Of a stretch of 64,000 bases of DNA, positions 32,593 to 46,513 are shown one piece after another. The notes below the pieces were generated by a model, which was not told the origin of the DNA, made no database searches, and worked only from the letters and a program-made list of their open reading frames with translations. The translations under genes were made by a program, and so were the position numbers. Source of the DNA: Cerrena zonata (Eukaryota; Basidiomycota; Agaricomycetes; Polyporales; Cerrenaceae); contig JASBNA010000004.1 in NCBI GenBank assembly GCA_038087015.1, positions 930,001 to 994,000 on the forward strand. Reading direction: 5' to 3'. Every line of letters begins with the position of its first letter. Within the stretch, counting starts at the first letter, position 1.

Positions 32593-35500
32593 AGGCATTT
32601 TGCTCGTTCTCATGACTTCTCTTCCTTCATTACTTCTCTGACATGAAGTCATCGGTCTCATGTCTATGCCTATAAAGCATTGCGAAACACTGCTTAGTCT
32701 GACTGGATGGCGCTTGATACTTGGACCAGTGATCACACCTGTCGACATGCGGGCTTCACGTTGTTTTACCTACAATTCAGATCTCACACTAAGTGGCTCC
32801 AATAGGTCACTTATAGTGACCTGCGAATAATTGGAAGCAATCTACCTATGACACGTTTTTGTTCCCAGTTATTTACGAGCTGTGGCACAAGGTCAGGACG
32901 ATCGATGACATTCAATTTACATAAAACTCTCGAAGTGTATCCGCAAATACAATTACCGACATATGCAGGCATTCGCGGATCAATCAAACACACTTATAAC
33001 AATAACAATCATTCTGCCACTCAAGCTGTCTCATCCCTTCACCTCCCTTCACTTCCCCTAACAACACTACAATTACTCAATGCATCACTTTTAGTCTTGC
33101 TTAGAACCAGTGCTACTCACTCACTCACCCATCGAATAGGAAACACTAACCAATAAGTGTCACATTTCCCCTCGTTCCAACTGTCCTATTTTCTGTCGGT
33201 TGGACAGTGACATGCGCGGGTACCATGACTTCTACCGAATCACTACCGTCCCTGGCTTCCTTACCAAAACCAAACTTTCACACCTGCCTCATCCAGTATC
33301 CTCCGTCTTCCCTCCGGACTCAATTCCAGACGTCCGAAGCTTCTCTATTTTCTATCGATCGTCGTTACGGTCCGTACAGCCTTGGGTATCGCCCAGCACT
33401 ATTTCCCTCCTCTGTTCGCTTGTCGATGAACCGCTCGATCCTGTATCACCTATCCTGTTCTATCTGTCCTAGGAAATGACATTCAACACGTCAAGATGCG
33501 ATACAGATCCTAGTGATCCTGATACATCCTGCCCAATCGCACGGCGGCGATTAACCACATACAAGTACATGCGTCCTCGCCAACAGTATCGCATTATACT
33601 TATTTTCGAAGCCCACCTGAACCTTCATCCGAGTCGAGCGTATCGGAGTACTTATCCTGACATATCGGATTCGAAGATCGCAAAGGGAGACCAAACGAAA
33701 AAAAAACTTTCCCTTATTACGTAGGTACTATACCCAATCACATCCCTCCAATACCTGTTTCCTCATCTTGGTACCTATTTGCCTCATCGGAGGGATTCCC
33801 TTGTTGAGGTATACGAGATTATAAGATATAAAAATCTTTGAGAGACTATATATATTAGGTGCCCGCGTGAATTTCGTTTCTCCCGGACCCGGTATGGATG
33901 TTTTCTCTCCGTGAAGCATCATGGGTATGTCAGGAAAATTGACATCACCAGGGCCAAACATACGCATATACGACCAGTTGGGTGCAAGGCGCAATGCAAC
34001 GGGGGAAAAACATATTATAACATCATTCTGAGTTCGCTATCGATTGCAGCTGATCATCATGCGACACGTATTTATATATACGTATATGATATAAAGCTGG
34101 AAAAAGCTGAAAGGAATATATAGAACCCACGTTAGTCCCATGCAGCCACTGCCGTCATGATCATCGTTTCTCGTGCCTGCTCTGATTTGAAATATAAAAA
34201 CATAAATTGCCATTTCACGAGCCCCCGGACGTTTCGTGTATATACCATCACGAAATGCATTTCTGCTTTCTGATGACAACCTCAAGCTGCTACAGTAAAA
34301 TTGTCGTATGTCGATACAGCGGAGGACGATGGTACGGATGCATGTATACAGATAAAATATTGTAAGGCTGAAAGGGAGATGGGTCGGGCGCAAAGCTGTT
34401 TCTGTTTCTTGATATTGCACCGAAACTAGGGCACGATGCGAGAAGGTACCTCAGGCTTGGCTTGGGATATTCGTTGAGAGATCGTGAGAGATGGATCTTT
34501 TTTACCGTAGCCATATTTAATTTAGAGGGGCAAATGGGATTTTCGGTACCTGAGTCAAGCTTGGAGCTTTGAATGGAATGGACAGCTTAGGTAGGTACGG
34601 AAGCAGAAGCAGAAGGAAGGTATAGACATCGAGTTTCTGTACATAATTAATCATGACGAGTACGTATATCCAAGAAGATGAGACAATTTCATGGGCAAGG
34701 GATGCATTTAATATGCAACCCTACCAATATTTTTAACGGAAACAAAAACAAACAGAGAAAAGAAAAACATGAGGAAAATTAGACAAAAGATTCCAACAAC
34801 AGGAAAAAAAACCAACCAACCCCTTCCGAAACAAAGACATCTTAAAAGTGTAATTATATAAACGACAATGAAAAAAGTTGTCATCCATTCGTAAAAAAGG
34901 GGAGGCTGTATGTACGGACTGTGATTGTATGTATATTGTATATATGTACGAGAGAGAGGATTGTATGTTTGAGAGTGAGAGTAGGAGAAATTGAGGCGAT
35001 GAGAGAGGATTGGGCATGATTCATGAAAACGTTGACACGGCAAAGAGTTATAAGGGGAGGATATGAGAGGTACGATTGATGGTAACAAAAGTTGATGATA
35101 TGCAAAACAAAACAGCAACTTGCGAAGCTAGAAAGAAGAAAATAGAACAGTAAGAAGGTTATAAAAGCAGGGCAAGGGATAGAGAGTCAGCGGCGAGAAT
35201 ATATACGGTAGAGTTGGGTTTAAAAGCAAAAAAGCAAGGCAGGAAGCGAAATAGGTGTATAGGAGAAGGGTATTAAAGCACCGCGTACAGCACGGTTTGG
35301 AATAGACAGCATGGTTCTTGATTTACACAGAGGGGAGGATTAGGATCAGCGGGATCGGGCGATGGTCTTGTTCTTTGTCATTGTCGTCGAAGCAGAACAT
35401 AGATCGTGACAGCGCAAGCAGGCGAAGTCATTTGGACCTTTTTGAGTCCCTGTTATACAAACCTGGCGGCGAGAACGACCTGAAGAGGGTCGATATATCT

Positions 35501-35647
35501 GCAAGTCCGACCCAATTATCCCGATAACAAAGGCCACGACGGCGCACATCTTCATCTTCTAAGAGCCCGCCAGGCCCCATCCAACCTCATAAGTACATAG
35601 TTCACATAAAACATCAAGCACACATGCAAAAGGGATGGTATGGCTTT
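32593..35647. other. Gene-poor interval, 3 kb
   Basis: No exon with convincing protein motifs, no tRNA-like fold and no terminal repeats were found. Overlapping open stretches near 33200-33480 are low complexity. From about 34700 the plus strand becomes strongly A/G-rich, so transcripts of the minus-strand Hsp20-like gene would have a C/T-rich 3' trailer here. A/T-rich simple sequence occurs near 34070-34120. Confidence 0.5.
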
Positions 35648-37458
35648 TCAGTCTCGTGCACTGCTCCAGTACGTCATCGGGGGTGGCGGCCAAAGTCTTC
35701 TTTGGATAAACACTCTCAGCATCTCCCCGTCAAACTCGGCGCGGACTTGAGAAAGGTCCGCGTCGTAGCCAAACAAGATGCGCCGTTCAAAATGACCTGT
35801 CAGAAAGAGGCGTCAAGGTCAGCGTGGGTTTACGATTTTCGAGATCAGAAGAAGGATAGAAAGGTAGGTAGGGTCAAAAAAGGCTTAGGTGAAAGAGAGA
35901 AAGCACCTATGCGGCAAAAAGGAGGGGATAGAAAGGAGATTAAGAAGATTCAGGAGATCCAGAACGAAAAGAGGGAATTTGCAATGCAGATTAATGCATA
36001 GCAAGTCAGGTCAGGGGCAAAGATGAGGCGAAGACACGAGGGACACGAGAATGAATCAAGCGGTAACCCGGTATAGAGTTGGACACCGGCAGAAGAGTGA
36101 AGGAATTGAGACAGATGTGAAGGTGACGGATGTGAAGAGGGTGGGGGGTCAAGTCAAGGTAAAGATGCAAAGGTGCACGGAGGCAGGGGGTGACGTGATT
36201 CGATTCACCCTTGGTCCGGCAGGTATACCGGACAGATGGTTATTCATTCGGATTAACCCAATTAGCCCAACTGGTTGGGTTAGTGTAATCAGGTGGGGGA
36301 ATACAAGGAAAGGATAAATGGAGTGAATGGGAAAAGCGCGTGTGGGGGAGACGACAAGGTATGTCAAGAGCATGACTTGGTAACGTGCACCTCTTGGTAC
36401 GCCTCATCCCATAATGTGATGATCATCAAGGAAAAGAAATATGTAATAATAGAAAGTAAAAAGATCGAGGTGGATCATGGATGACGCACCTCCTTCGGGT
36501 TCCCATGAGTCTGCGACCAAATGCAGAATGCGTCGTTTCCGAGTCGACAGAGTGCTATATTTCAAATCAATGAGTATACGAGTTGAAATTCAAGAAAGAT
36601 AGGAAGGGAAAGAATACGCAAAACAAAAAAGCAAGACTTACATCGCATCTCTCTGATATCCAGGCAACCGAACGTGCAACGTATACTCATCCGGCAATGT
36701 TTCCACAGCAATGTACGTCTCCTCCGAGGGTGGGCCATGGCTTAAAAATGACACATAGGGTGTCGATGGATCTCTTTCTTCCGGAGGTGGAGGAGTGAGG
36801 ATCGTTGGTGGCGTCGGTGGAGGGTACGAGTGGGGAGAATGCATTGTAGGAGACATTGATCTCCGTGAGAGACGAGAGTAAGGATGGTGTAAGTGATGCG
36901 AGGTAGGGAAAGCACGAGTATGTGAGGAGGCAGCGGCGGCCATGAGTGCGTCATCCGTATATTGTGTCCAATCGCCAAAGATGTGTGGAGTGGGTGGTCG
37001 GTTGGAGTGCCATGGGGAATGACGGGTAGGCGACATGCGGGGACTGGTGCTTCGTCCTACATCGCTGTTGACAGAAACTCCCCAGGCGCTGCTGGGACCA
37101 GCTTCGGCATTATTCCCAGAGATGTTGAGACTAAGACCAGGAGAAGGCGATGGATCTTGCATGGCATGATCTCGTGCATCTTCTGCGCCAGCTTGACCAG
37201 AGAGTGGGGGCGGGGTATGATAAGGGGTGTGCATCGGAAGTGGTAGACTAGCGGTGGACAACCTATCAGACAGCTCAACAGCACGTACGGGGCGTGGGGA
37301 GTGGAAGGAGGCGAGTCGCTTTGAGAAGGAAGAGTTGGTATGGGGGGGAGTCGTGGGCTGGGGAGGAAGCAGGTGTTAGTGGGGGGAGAAGACAAGGAGA
37401 GGAAAAGGGAGAAAGGGGAGAGATCAGATGGGCCAGTTGTGGACACATATGTCTGCAT
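35648..37458 (-). CDS. Hsp20/alpha-crystallin-like protein with long disordered N-terminus
   Basis: Exons 37357-36642, 36554-36490 and 35796-35648 join in frame, with a tentative first exon 37458-37447 (ATG-CAG-ACA-TAT), giving about 313 residues. Residues up to about 190 are Ser/Pro/His-rich (PTTPPHTN, SPTRHSPWHSN, PPPTPPTILTPPPPEE). An alpha-crystallin-like domain follows: YIAVETLPDEYTLHVRLPGY, ITLSTRKRRILHLVADSW, GHFERRILFGYDADLSQVRA and EFDGEMLRVF. Small heat-shock proteins hold unfolding clients. The long N-terminal extension and lack of an I-x-I tail set it apart from classical Hsp20. The intron 36489-35797 is 693 bp, about ten times the local norm. A branch-like CTAAC and a pyrimidine tract before 37358 support an upstream exon, but the start is not certain. 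Confidence 0.75.
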
Positions 37459-40400
37459 CAACTCGCTCGTCTCTCACTCTCTCTGGTCCGGTCTGCCGAT
37501 CTCGTAACAACGGCGAGCAATGTGCTTAGCACAGCCTGCAAGTCACTGCCTTCTCGATGCCTTCCTCAATTCTGCCTTGCTCACCACAGCCTGCCCTCTC
37601 TTTCTATCTTATTATCATACTTCACAGCGGACGCAAATGACGGGTGGCCTTCGGGGGTCAGGCACCTCGAGGCAAGGCAAAAAGCCAATCCCAGCCCCGA
37701 TCATCTGATCACCCGCAATTCCCTCGTTGCACCATTCGCTCATCCCATCCTCGCCATCCTCCCGCGGCACATCTCCCCATCTGCACCCCAACTCACCATC
37801 AATCTTCCATCTCTTGCCTTGCCAACATTCCCCGCTGCGCACACGCCACTCTCAGTCCATCACCAAGCACGATCAGCCGTTAGCCTCTCAGTGTGCCCAA
37901 GCAAGGTCTCAACAATGTTACCAAGAGTCTCTCGCAGCTTGCAGGGATGTCGGACCACCAAACACGGAGCTCAAAGCTGTAAACCACTACAGTACCATCT
38001 GCCAAACAACTCCAATTGATCATCTCTCATCTTTTATGTCTTTGGGAATGCTACTACTGTACTTCTCTCGATCCCGGGAACTTACCCCACCGGCCAAACA
38101 ATCCATGGAGCTTCACGCCCCATTTTTACCGTGTTGCAAGCTACGGTACATATTCGTACATACCCCTGACGTATAATCCTGCGCAGGCATAGCCTCGTCT
38201 TGCGTACATATACGTACCCCGTTCACCCACGGCCGTTGTTTGACCCTTCTCCTCAATTTGGATGAATCCTATACTCGACGGTGTTATGGGTCGTTTCTCG
38301 TACAGTTCGGAGCTGTAATATGCTCAGGACCATCTGCTAAACGACCTTCATCTGTTCAACGTAGGACACTATTGCTTCTCTTGATTGACTCTTACACATG
38401 TCCACCTTTCCTATGTCCAAACTTCTAGCTTCTCGAGCTCCTACGATAGGGCTCCATATATTTCCAAAGTTACGGCACCTACACCTCTGACGTATACCTC
38501 ATCTCTTCACCTCATATACATATACACATACGAACCAATTCAATCGCTTTTCCTTGACCTCCCACTCCTCACTCCTCTTCCTACTGACAGGTATAATGAT
38601 GTGCACGCTAACGAACGTTGCTATGCTCGTTCTCGGATATTTCGGAGGTGACGTTTTACCAGACCTCCTTGTCGCTCCTACTCTATAGCCATACGCTCAC
38701 ACATGGGCTCTACACTAAATTCTAGACCACTGCGGCTCTCTCTCCATATCATAACCAAACTGAAAAGAACTGACATCTCTGATAGGGGTCTCCCTTCATC
38801 TCCGACCCTTCCTTTTCTCCGCGTATGACCAGAACGTCCTTCTCAATACACTCGTCTCCTGCTCTCATCCGCCCAATGACCTTCGCTGTAGGTTGACAAC
38901 GTGTAGGTGTCCATAATCGATGAATGGATTATTATTGATGGTCGGCTTGACCTTATGACCTGTTCTTTCGAGTTTCGACCCTTGTTTTTTTTGGTTGCTG
39001 TTATCGGGCGTGCATGTCAGGCTTTTCATTTCCGAGGATACTCGTCGGGTTTCCAAGAGTTCAATGCAGAATTGGATGGGGCTAAATATCAGTTTACTCT
39101 CGCACGCTGTTTGCAAATGCTTACTCTCTATCTCGAGGATGGATCGGCAAGAGGTGTGTTACGGGATTTACACGGCTCGGGGTACATTTCCGTTCACTTT
39201 GTTGGGTTTTCCAGGTTTGTCTACTTTTGCGTCCTGGTTGAATACGTGATGCTTTGGGTATTTCATCAATTTGAAATGGAATATTGCGCAAGGTGATTCG
39301 CTGTCCGAGTCCTATCTTAGAGGACCCCACCAGACAGGTTGCGGCTGATATCCTCCGTAGGGTGTGGCTTGAAAGCTCGTGGTCTTCGATTTTTTCGTAT
39401 CTACAAATACCACACTCTCCTATTATTGCCACTACCCCACGAGCCTGCGATGTATATTCACTATCAGCCACGGCTAGAATCACCCGTTGGTCACAGTCGC
39501 TGTCAGCCGTCCTTCAAACTCGACACCCGAGTTTGTCTTTCATTTGTATTTGTATTTGTATCCTCGTATGCTAACCAAAGTTTATTTTTCTATGCAGGAC
39601 TCGCATATATTCATACATAGGAGACACAACACAGTGCAGTCTCACTATCCCCACCCATACCTCTGACTAACCCCGCCTTTCATTCCCTACACTATATCCG
39701 AACCACGGACCTCTCATCCAACCTTCTTGCCGTCTCCGTCTCCGTGCCCTTCAACTGCCGATCCTATTACTCAAATGAACGTTCGTAAACCATCGTGACG
39801 GAGACTCCTGGGTATGGTCGAGATTTGCTCTCGTCTCTCAAGGTCATTGGCCGAACTATGGCAAGTGTAAGGTTACTCCATCAGGCAACTTCTCTGCAGA
39901 GTTTAACTTTGATAGAACGAGGACTGTGACGCTGGAATGACTTTGTATGTTAGGTCACCGGTGGTGGGTTAACCCGTTTAGTTCGTCCGTGCTAGTTAGT
40001 AAGTTTCTAAACCTCACTATTGATGCTAATACATATCCTGACCCGGAGATTATGATCATAGAATCCCCTCACCAAGACCACTAAGGATTCAACAGAGCCC
40101 GTTACCTCCCAAAAACCTCAATGGAACACCCAACGTACTACATAACGTACACCCTCCCATTCCCAACATCCCGATCGCGCCGCGATGCCTCATCGCACAT
40201 TATTCATCTCCGATCGTCTAGATATCCAAAATCCCACAACGTTGGTTCCTCTGGAAAGACCTTTCCCGAGTCTATGGTATGTTCAGATGTGCGTCCGTTT
40301 TCGTTATCGTCTTGGGCCGAGGGCCCTAGGAGACCAGTAGCAATTGTAACGCTGTGAGTTGCGGTTACGGCCCCCTTGGAATTTGATGTTTATTGTGATA

Positions 40401-43340
40401 GAAACACTGCTATTCCACCTCGACATTGGTTATTATAGTGCTCTATGCTTTAGGATTTCAAGATTCCACCGCCGGGATCCCAACCTTGAACAGGAAAAAC
40501 AAACACATTCCCAATCTCAAGTCTGTGTTTGTAATTCTCTCAAAATAGAACACCCATTTCAATTGACCACACCTAAAGCTTACTAACATGTAACAGCTCC
40601 AGCTTCTGCCGTGAATTTGAGAGGAACCTTCACGCGCACGACACGTCGTAATATACGATCCGCGCCCCCTGCCCCCCACTAAGCCGTTCTGGCAATCACT
40701 TCCTGCTTGTGGCATGTTCTGCCATCACTGGTAGCTCGAACTTTAGTAATTCTTCCTCGCTGTCGCTCTCACCCCTCGTACTTCCCAAGTCATTCTCGAT
40801 GTGACTTTGCTTCCAAATCGTCTCGCTTCTTCTTTCTGTATCAACACCTCTAACGGTTCCCAGCGACCCACCTACCCTTCCGCGCAAAGTCTCCAGAATC
40901 TCAGGTCCCTCTTTCCTTCCTTATCACGTCTAACGAAATGGCCGTCGACTTCTAAGTTCAAGTTTTCATTCTCTGGTCTTGCCGAGTCGTTCCGACCAAT
41001 AGCAAAAAAAGGCTCTCGGACTCAGACTCGGACGTTCTGATTCTCAAAATGGTGTGGTGGACTTAAGACTGACTGTGAGCGATTGTATATGACAAACTGG
41101 TTTCCTTGAGGGTTTTGGGTTTACGCTTAACCTCCATCTGTTTCTCACATCCCTCCTTCTTTCCGCTCGATAGACTCTCACTAGATTTATCACGCTCGAA
41201 CTCAAACCTTCACAACAGACGGATTCGGTGGTATTCGATGAACTTTGAACCTACCAGGATGTCTTTCCCTCTTCGAGGCATGCCGCTACTCTGCAGTGTC
41301 GATATACGTTGATATCTAAATTTCTAATTCCAAAACCATAACCCATCCAATTGCTTTCTAAGTTGCACATCATACACTATCCCAGGCTGCCGTCTACTCG
41401 ATGACCCATTCTATAAACCCATCATCTCACCATGATCTACAATGATAGTGCCGTGTACCCCTCAGCGGCATATGTCGCGGTGTCAAGGTTCGCAATTGCA
41501 TGTGGTTTGTCCTGCCGAATGTCGCCGCTCGAGGGACGCGCTGAACATATGGGTTGTTTTCCGAATCGGCGTCCCTCTTTCTCCTGATGGGTAGGATCTC
41601 CGCTCCGCTTTATAATTTGGATCCTGGAGGCCAGTCGATATTTAATGGTAGGGGGTCCGCCAGTAATAGTAGAGTAACGGCTACTAGTACCAGCTCTACT
41701 ACAACACGTCAAGTAACTCTGCATTGTTTATAACCAGTCTTCAGAGCGGTATTAGACCGAAAGTATCTGAAGATTCTGTCCAGCTGTCAAGTTGCAAGCT
41801 GACAAACTCTCCTAACGATATGATGACAGAATGGTCCCATAACTACATACCTCAGCATTACTGGAGCTTCGGGATTAGCAAAATCTTCTTGGGTTGTAGG
41901 TTGCAGCCGGCGCCGCTCGCTACTCTTTGTTCCCTCTGCCCACGGCCACTTTTGAACGTTCAACATCACAGTCGAAGCCCGGACGGTGTAGCTCTACACC
42001 GTCACGCGTTAACGGACAGAGTCGCCGAGTTTGATCAAACATGCTGGACTAGTAGGGTAAATACAATATATACTGATGATGGATGACGTTCAATAAAGAA
42101 TAAGGCTGTACTGTGAAGTACAACAGTGACTGGTCCAAAAGAGTAACAAGGCAGGTGTTGTGCATGAGTTCAATGTTCAACGTTTTCCAACTTGAACCAC
42201 TTCGCTAAATGGCCTCGACATCAAAGTTTTCATTTCGGAATTATGTTGCTGTCCATTCTTTGGCCTGCTTCTTTTTCTATAAGCGAGGCAGGACATCCCG
42301 ATCGTGTCTGTTGAGTGGGATATTCAATTGCTGTGTTTCTTCATTGAGAGGTTTCGGAGGAGGATAGAGTGAGAATAGGCCGATGAAGAGTGATCTGGAA
42401 TATTACTATGGACTAATTTGGAAGGTCTTGGCGTAATGATGACGTCGGTTATTCCGAGTTCTCGAGTTGAAGTCCTTCCCCACTTGATAGGAAGGAACAT
42501 TTCCAGATGCAAGTACAATGACAAGCCCAGGACAGGTCCACACAAGGGTCCCCTCTCTTCTCAATTCTACTTACCGCCAAGTCTACTTACCCCTATGAAG
42601 GGGGAATCTACACTAGATTTACATTTCTTCGTGGCGTGTTCTGTGTATGGATTCCAACATACAGCCCCGGCGGCTAAATTACCCCGCAATTTGAGAGATA
42701 AACAAGTTGATTAGGGTGTCATGGGACGGCTTTTTGGCGAACCGGACACACCGGAATCGTGGTCCATTGGTCCCGCCGCTTGCATTTCTTGTGAATTTGT
42801 CGTCTTGTTGTCTGCATAAAGACAGACTAAAAACTCTGTTTTTGCTAGCGTTGCCAGCGTTCGCGATGATGGCGTCGGGCGTGGGCGGTGTCAAGTCACT
42901 CGCTTCCTCGTGTTTGGATAAATATTAGGAGGTGACAGAAGGTTAGAAGCTCACACAACCGCGCGCATCCTTGCTGTCTGCCAGTTACTCTTTCGTCCGA
43001 TCCGTCCAGGAGGCGAGACTTTTGCGTCTCAGTAATCGGCTCTTGCCTGCGATTTGGGACATAAAACCCAAGGGCTGCCCTCCTCATCCTGATCGCGGGC
43101 CCCCTTTGCCTTGAACTCCCCTCATCGTTCTTTGCAGGTGTCCTGTCAACTTCCCGCCGGTCGTCGATCAATCGTCTCAGCTCCACCACCGACCACACTT
43201 TTCTGCTGCACTACTTCTCTTGCGTTCAACTTGAACGCGCTACGCCAGTCTTTACCGGACCTTTTGGTCTTTCCAGTGCCCCATCTAGCTTACCCATATA
43301 GCAGTCTCTTTTCTCTCTAGACTTGTTACGGCCTCTCGAT
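37459..43340. other. Gene-poor interval, 5.9 kb
   Basis: Between the divergently transcribed Hsp20-like gene and the glyoxal oxidase-like gene. Many short open stretches on both strands are Ser/Pro/Leu-rich and C/T-driven; none shows splice logic or a family motif. The plus strand is pyrimidine-rich for long runs. A short TTTGTA tandem occurs near 39541-39560. It may hold long 5' leaders, regulatory DNA, a non-coding RNA or degraded elements, but I can support none of these specifically. Confidence 0.5.
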
Positions 43341-45981
43341 ATGTCTCCAAGTTCGTGTAGCACGCGAGCTTCTTTGCTCGTTTTGTCTCTGGTCGTTTCT
43401 ACACTTGGACAGTCTATCGCTCCTACACCAGGACAACCTAGTCGCAATGATGCTCCTCTCGGACAATTTGAGATTGTGGGGGACAGTGTCGCGAGTGCCC
43501 AACAGGTGAGCATTCTGTCCTGAACGCTCTGGCGAAACTTTGTTGCTTGGTTCGCTTGTGCTTTCACCTACCCAGGCGCCTACACTTGCTGCATATCATG
43601 TTCCGCCAGTGTGTTAACCTCCTGTTCTCTGAAACGGATGTTGTACTTGGGCCAGAGAATGGATAGGAGATTTAGGGCTGGGGATACTTCCCCTTGCTGT
43701 GTAGAGCGGACATCCACCCCCGAATTTGGCCACTAACTCGTGGTTTGGATATGGGCGGTGGAAGGCGTTTCTCGCCGCACGCGTCGGCACTAAACCTTCT
43801 ACTTGCATTGCTTCTCAATATCCGGTCTACGACCTTCGTCTCCTATCTGACAGCAGCCGCCTTGACCAACCTCTGCGAAATAATTTACTAACTAAATGCG
43901 TACCTCCTTTTACCTTACAGATCTTCCTCGGTACCCCAGATCGAGTTTACGTCGTCGACAAGACAGAGAACAACCCTACGCAGATCAAAGGTCACCCAGC
44001 ATGGGCTGCCGAATACGACGTCAATGGAAATACCGCCCGACCGATGGACGCTGTGACTAACACCTTCTGTGCAGGCGGCAACGTGTTGGGTAACGGCACA
44101 TGGGTGAACGTAGGAGGTAACCAGGCTGTAACTTTCGGTGGACTGCAAGCCGCCAGTCAGAACGGCGGTGGACCGTACGACGATCCGGATGGTGGACAAT
44201 CGTACGTTTTCCATTTCAATCAATTATGAGTGATAGGTTGACATGATACTTCTTCATGTGAAGAATCCGTTTGTTGAATCCCTGTGAAGATAGCAAGTGT
44301 GATTGGACGTTAGTTGAGCCGATGACCACTCGTCGGTGGTACCCAACTGTGTAAATATTTCTATCCATCTATCAAGAACGTTTGTCTAACGTGATATTTT
44401 TAGGGAGCAATTGGAGGATGGTACCCTCTTCATCGTAAGTTCATTCGCATCCGCATATTTGATGCAAATATTCAACGATAGTTTAGATCGGTGGATGTGA
44501 CTTTGGAGGCTTCGTGAACAGCGCGGACCAGAATAACCCAACCTATGAATTCTTCCCGCCTCCGAAGAACGATCCAGGACCCATCGAGTCACCGCTCCTC
44601 GATCGTACCCTCCCTGCCAACCTCTATCCTCTCACATGGCTTCTTCCCTCGGGAAAGCTTTTCATGCAAGCGAACCGAGGTACTGCGATGCTCGACTACA
44701 AGAAAAGCAAGGAATACCAATTGCCCGATATGATCCACGCCGTCCGAACTTACCCTGCTAGTGCCGGCACGACCATGATGCCATTGACACCTGCGAACAA
44801 CTGGACTGCTACCATTTTGTTCTGTGGTGGTTCAGATCTTCAGGACAGCCAGTGGAAGCCCAATTGGAATATTCCTGAACATCCTGCTTCCACGTCTTGC
44901 GTTTCGATTACCCCAGATGTGTCGACGGATTACGTTGAAGAAGAGGACTTGCCTGAAGCTCGCTCTATGGGTAATTTGATCATGTTGCCAAACGGGAAGA
45001 TCCTTATGCTCAACGGTGCTGGTACCGGTGTTGCTGGTTATGGCAATGAGAGTATTGCAGTCGGGCAGAGTTATGCGGATAACCCCGTTTTGACTCCTAT
45101 CATCTACGATCCTAGCGCTCCCATGGGTCAGAGGTGGACGAGAGATGGTTTGTCACCCAGTACAGTCCCCAGAATGTACCATTCGACGGCAACTTTGCTT
45201 CCTGATGGTTCTGTTTTCGTTGCTGGTTCTAACCCCAACGCGGATTACACAACCGATGTAAAGTTCACTACCGAGTATCGTGTTGAACGGTTCTATCCTT
45301 CGTACTACAACCAAAGACGACCTCAACCCCAGGGCTTGCTTACACAATATTCGTATGGTGGACCATACTTCAATGTCACGCTCACCAAGGACGATCTCTC
45401 TGGGAACTCGGACAACGTCAAGAACACCCAGGTTATCATTATCCGAACGGGGTTCTCGACGCACGCCATGGTAAGTTTCACTTTCCCCATAAAGGCACTC
45501 TCAGTTGATTGACCGATCAATTATTTAGAACATGGGTCAAAGGTTCCTTCAACTGGAGAACACTTACACCATTAATAACGATGGCTCCGCATCTCTTCAC
45601 GTTAGTCAGCTCCCTCCTAACCCCGCCATCTTCCAGCCAGGCCCTGCTCGTAAGTTTCCTCGCTTTGATTATCCCCTTCTCGATATTGAAATGGCATTTC
45701 CATCTTCAGTGATCTTCGTTGTCGTCAATGGCATTCCTTCCGTCGGTGTACAAGTGATGCTCGGTTCCGGCCAACTCGGGACCCAGAAAACACTTGCCAT
45801 TGCCCCATTACCTGATTCTGGTGTCGCACCTAGTGCAAACAACTCTAATACCAGTAGTGGCAACCGAGATCAGGAGACGAACGCTGCTATGCGTACCCTC
45901 TCCATCGGTGGTTTCGATTCCGTATACCCCTTGGTACTCCTCCTCTTGGTACCGATATGGACTCTTTTTAGTGGACTTTGA
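43341..45981 (+). CDS. Copper-radical (glyoxal) oxidase, GPI-anchored type
   Basis: Seven exons (43341-43505, 43921-44201, 44264-44350, 44404-44434, 44487-45470, 45529-45649, 45710-45981) give 646 residues. A signal peptide (ASLLVLSLVVSTLGQS) precedes the AA5-type catalytic region. Landmarks are the radical cysteine block VTNTFCAGGNVLG, the IGGCDFGGFVN block, the axial Tyr-His pair in VPRMYHSTATLLPDGSVFVAG, and the last copper His in GFSTHAMNMGQR. The C-terminus is Ser/Asn-rich followed by a hydrophobic segment (VYPLVLLLLVPIWTLFSGL), as expected for a GPI signal. These enzymes oxidise aldehydes or alcohols and make extracellular H2O2, which in wood- and litter-decay fungi feeds peroxidases. 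The first intron is 415 bp, long for this locus. Substrate (glyoxal or other) cannot be told. Confidence 0.92.
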
Positions 45982-46513
45982 TTGCTGGACATTTCTTCTC
46001 TTCTCTTCTCTCTCGATCGAGACTTTGTTACGACACTCACGGACTTCTTGGACCTTTATTTCTATATCTTGATGACATTTTGATGAATCCCCCCCACCCC
46101 CGCTTACCCTTGGACATTTGTCGATACCCTTAGTGCAACAGTACCTCTGTCTCCATCATCATCTCCCTCACTATCTCATTATCTACTGTACATCCATCGG
46201 TTTATACCGTCCCATCGTTTCTCGCATATTACGCAAGTGACATTTGGTTTCGTTCCATCGATGCAGCATCCCCCCCCCTCCTAGCGTAATTACTCGCCCC
46301 CTACCTTGTTCAATTTACCCTCCTTTTTAAAGTGTATATTCCTCCCCCGATGTGTGTAGATAAATCTCTCCCTCGGATTGTTGTAGATAGCCTGTTGTAC
46401 ATAGTATACATTGTAGGGTAATCGCGCCGCCTTTCTTCTGCCTTTTCCCTTGTGTTGTTTGGTAAATTCGCTACCACATTCCCAGATCCTCCATGAATTA
46501 GGAGGTAAGGAGA
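45982..46513. other. Convergent 3' region, glyoxal oxidase / HIT genes
   Basis: About 530 bp between converging stop codons. C/T-rich on the plus strand with C-runs near 46090 and 46273. Probably overlapping 3' UTRs; no gene seen. Confidence 0.5.

Noticed and set aside
33200..33724. Overlapping plus-strand open frames after the AFG1-like gene
   Set aside because: Low complexity Ser/Pro/Leu composition, no splice logic, no family motif, and competing frames of equal length.
35624..36317. Plus-strand Lys/Arg/Glu-rich open frames opposite the Hsp20-like gene
   Set aside because: They arise from the purine-rich strand of the long intron and are antisense to a well-supported domain exon.
37294..38176. 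Long plus-strand open frames upstream of the Hsp20-like gene
   Set aside because: Ser/Pro/Leu-rich C/T-driven sequence partly antisense to the Hsp20-like exon; no family match.
38907..39296. Plus-strand open frame of about 129 codons in the gene-poor interval
   Set aside because: No recognisable domain, no codon or splice support, and a second frame overlaps it; judged chance.
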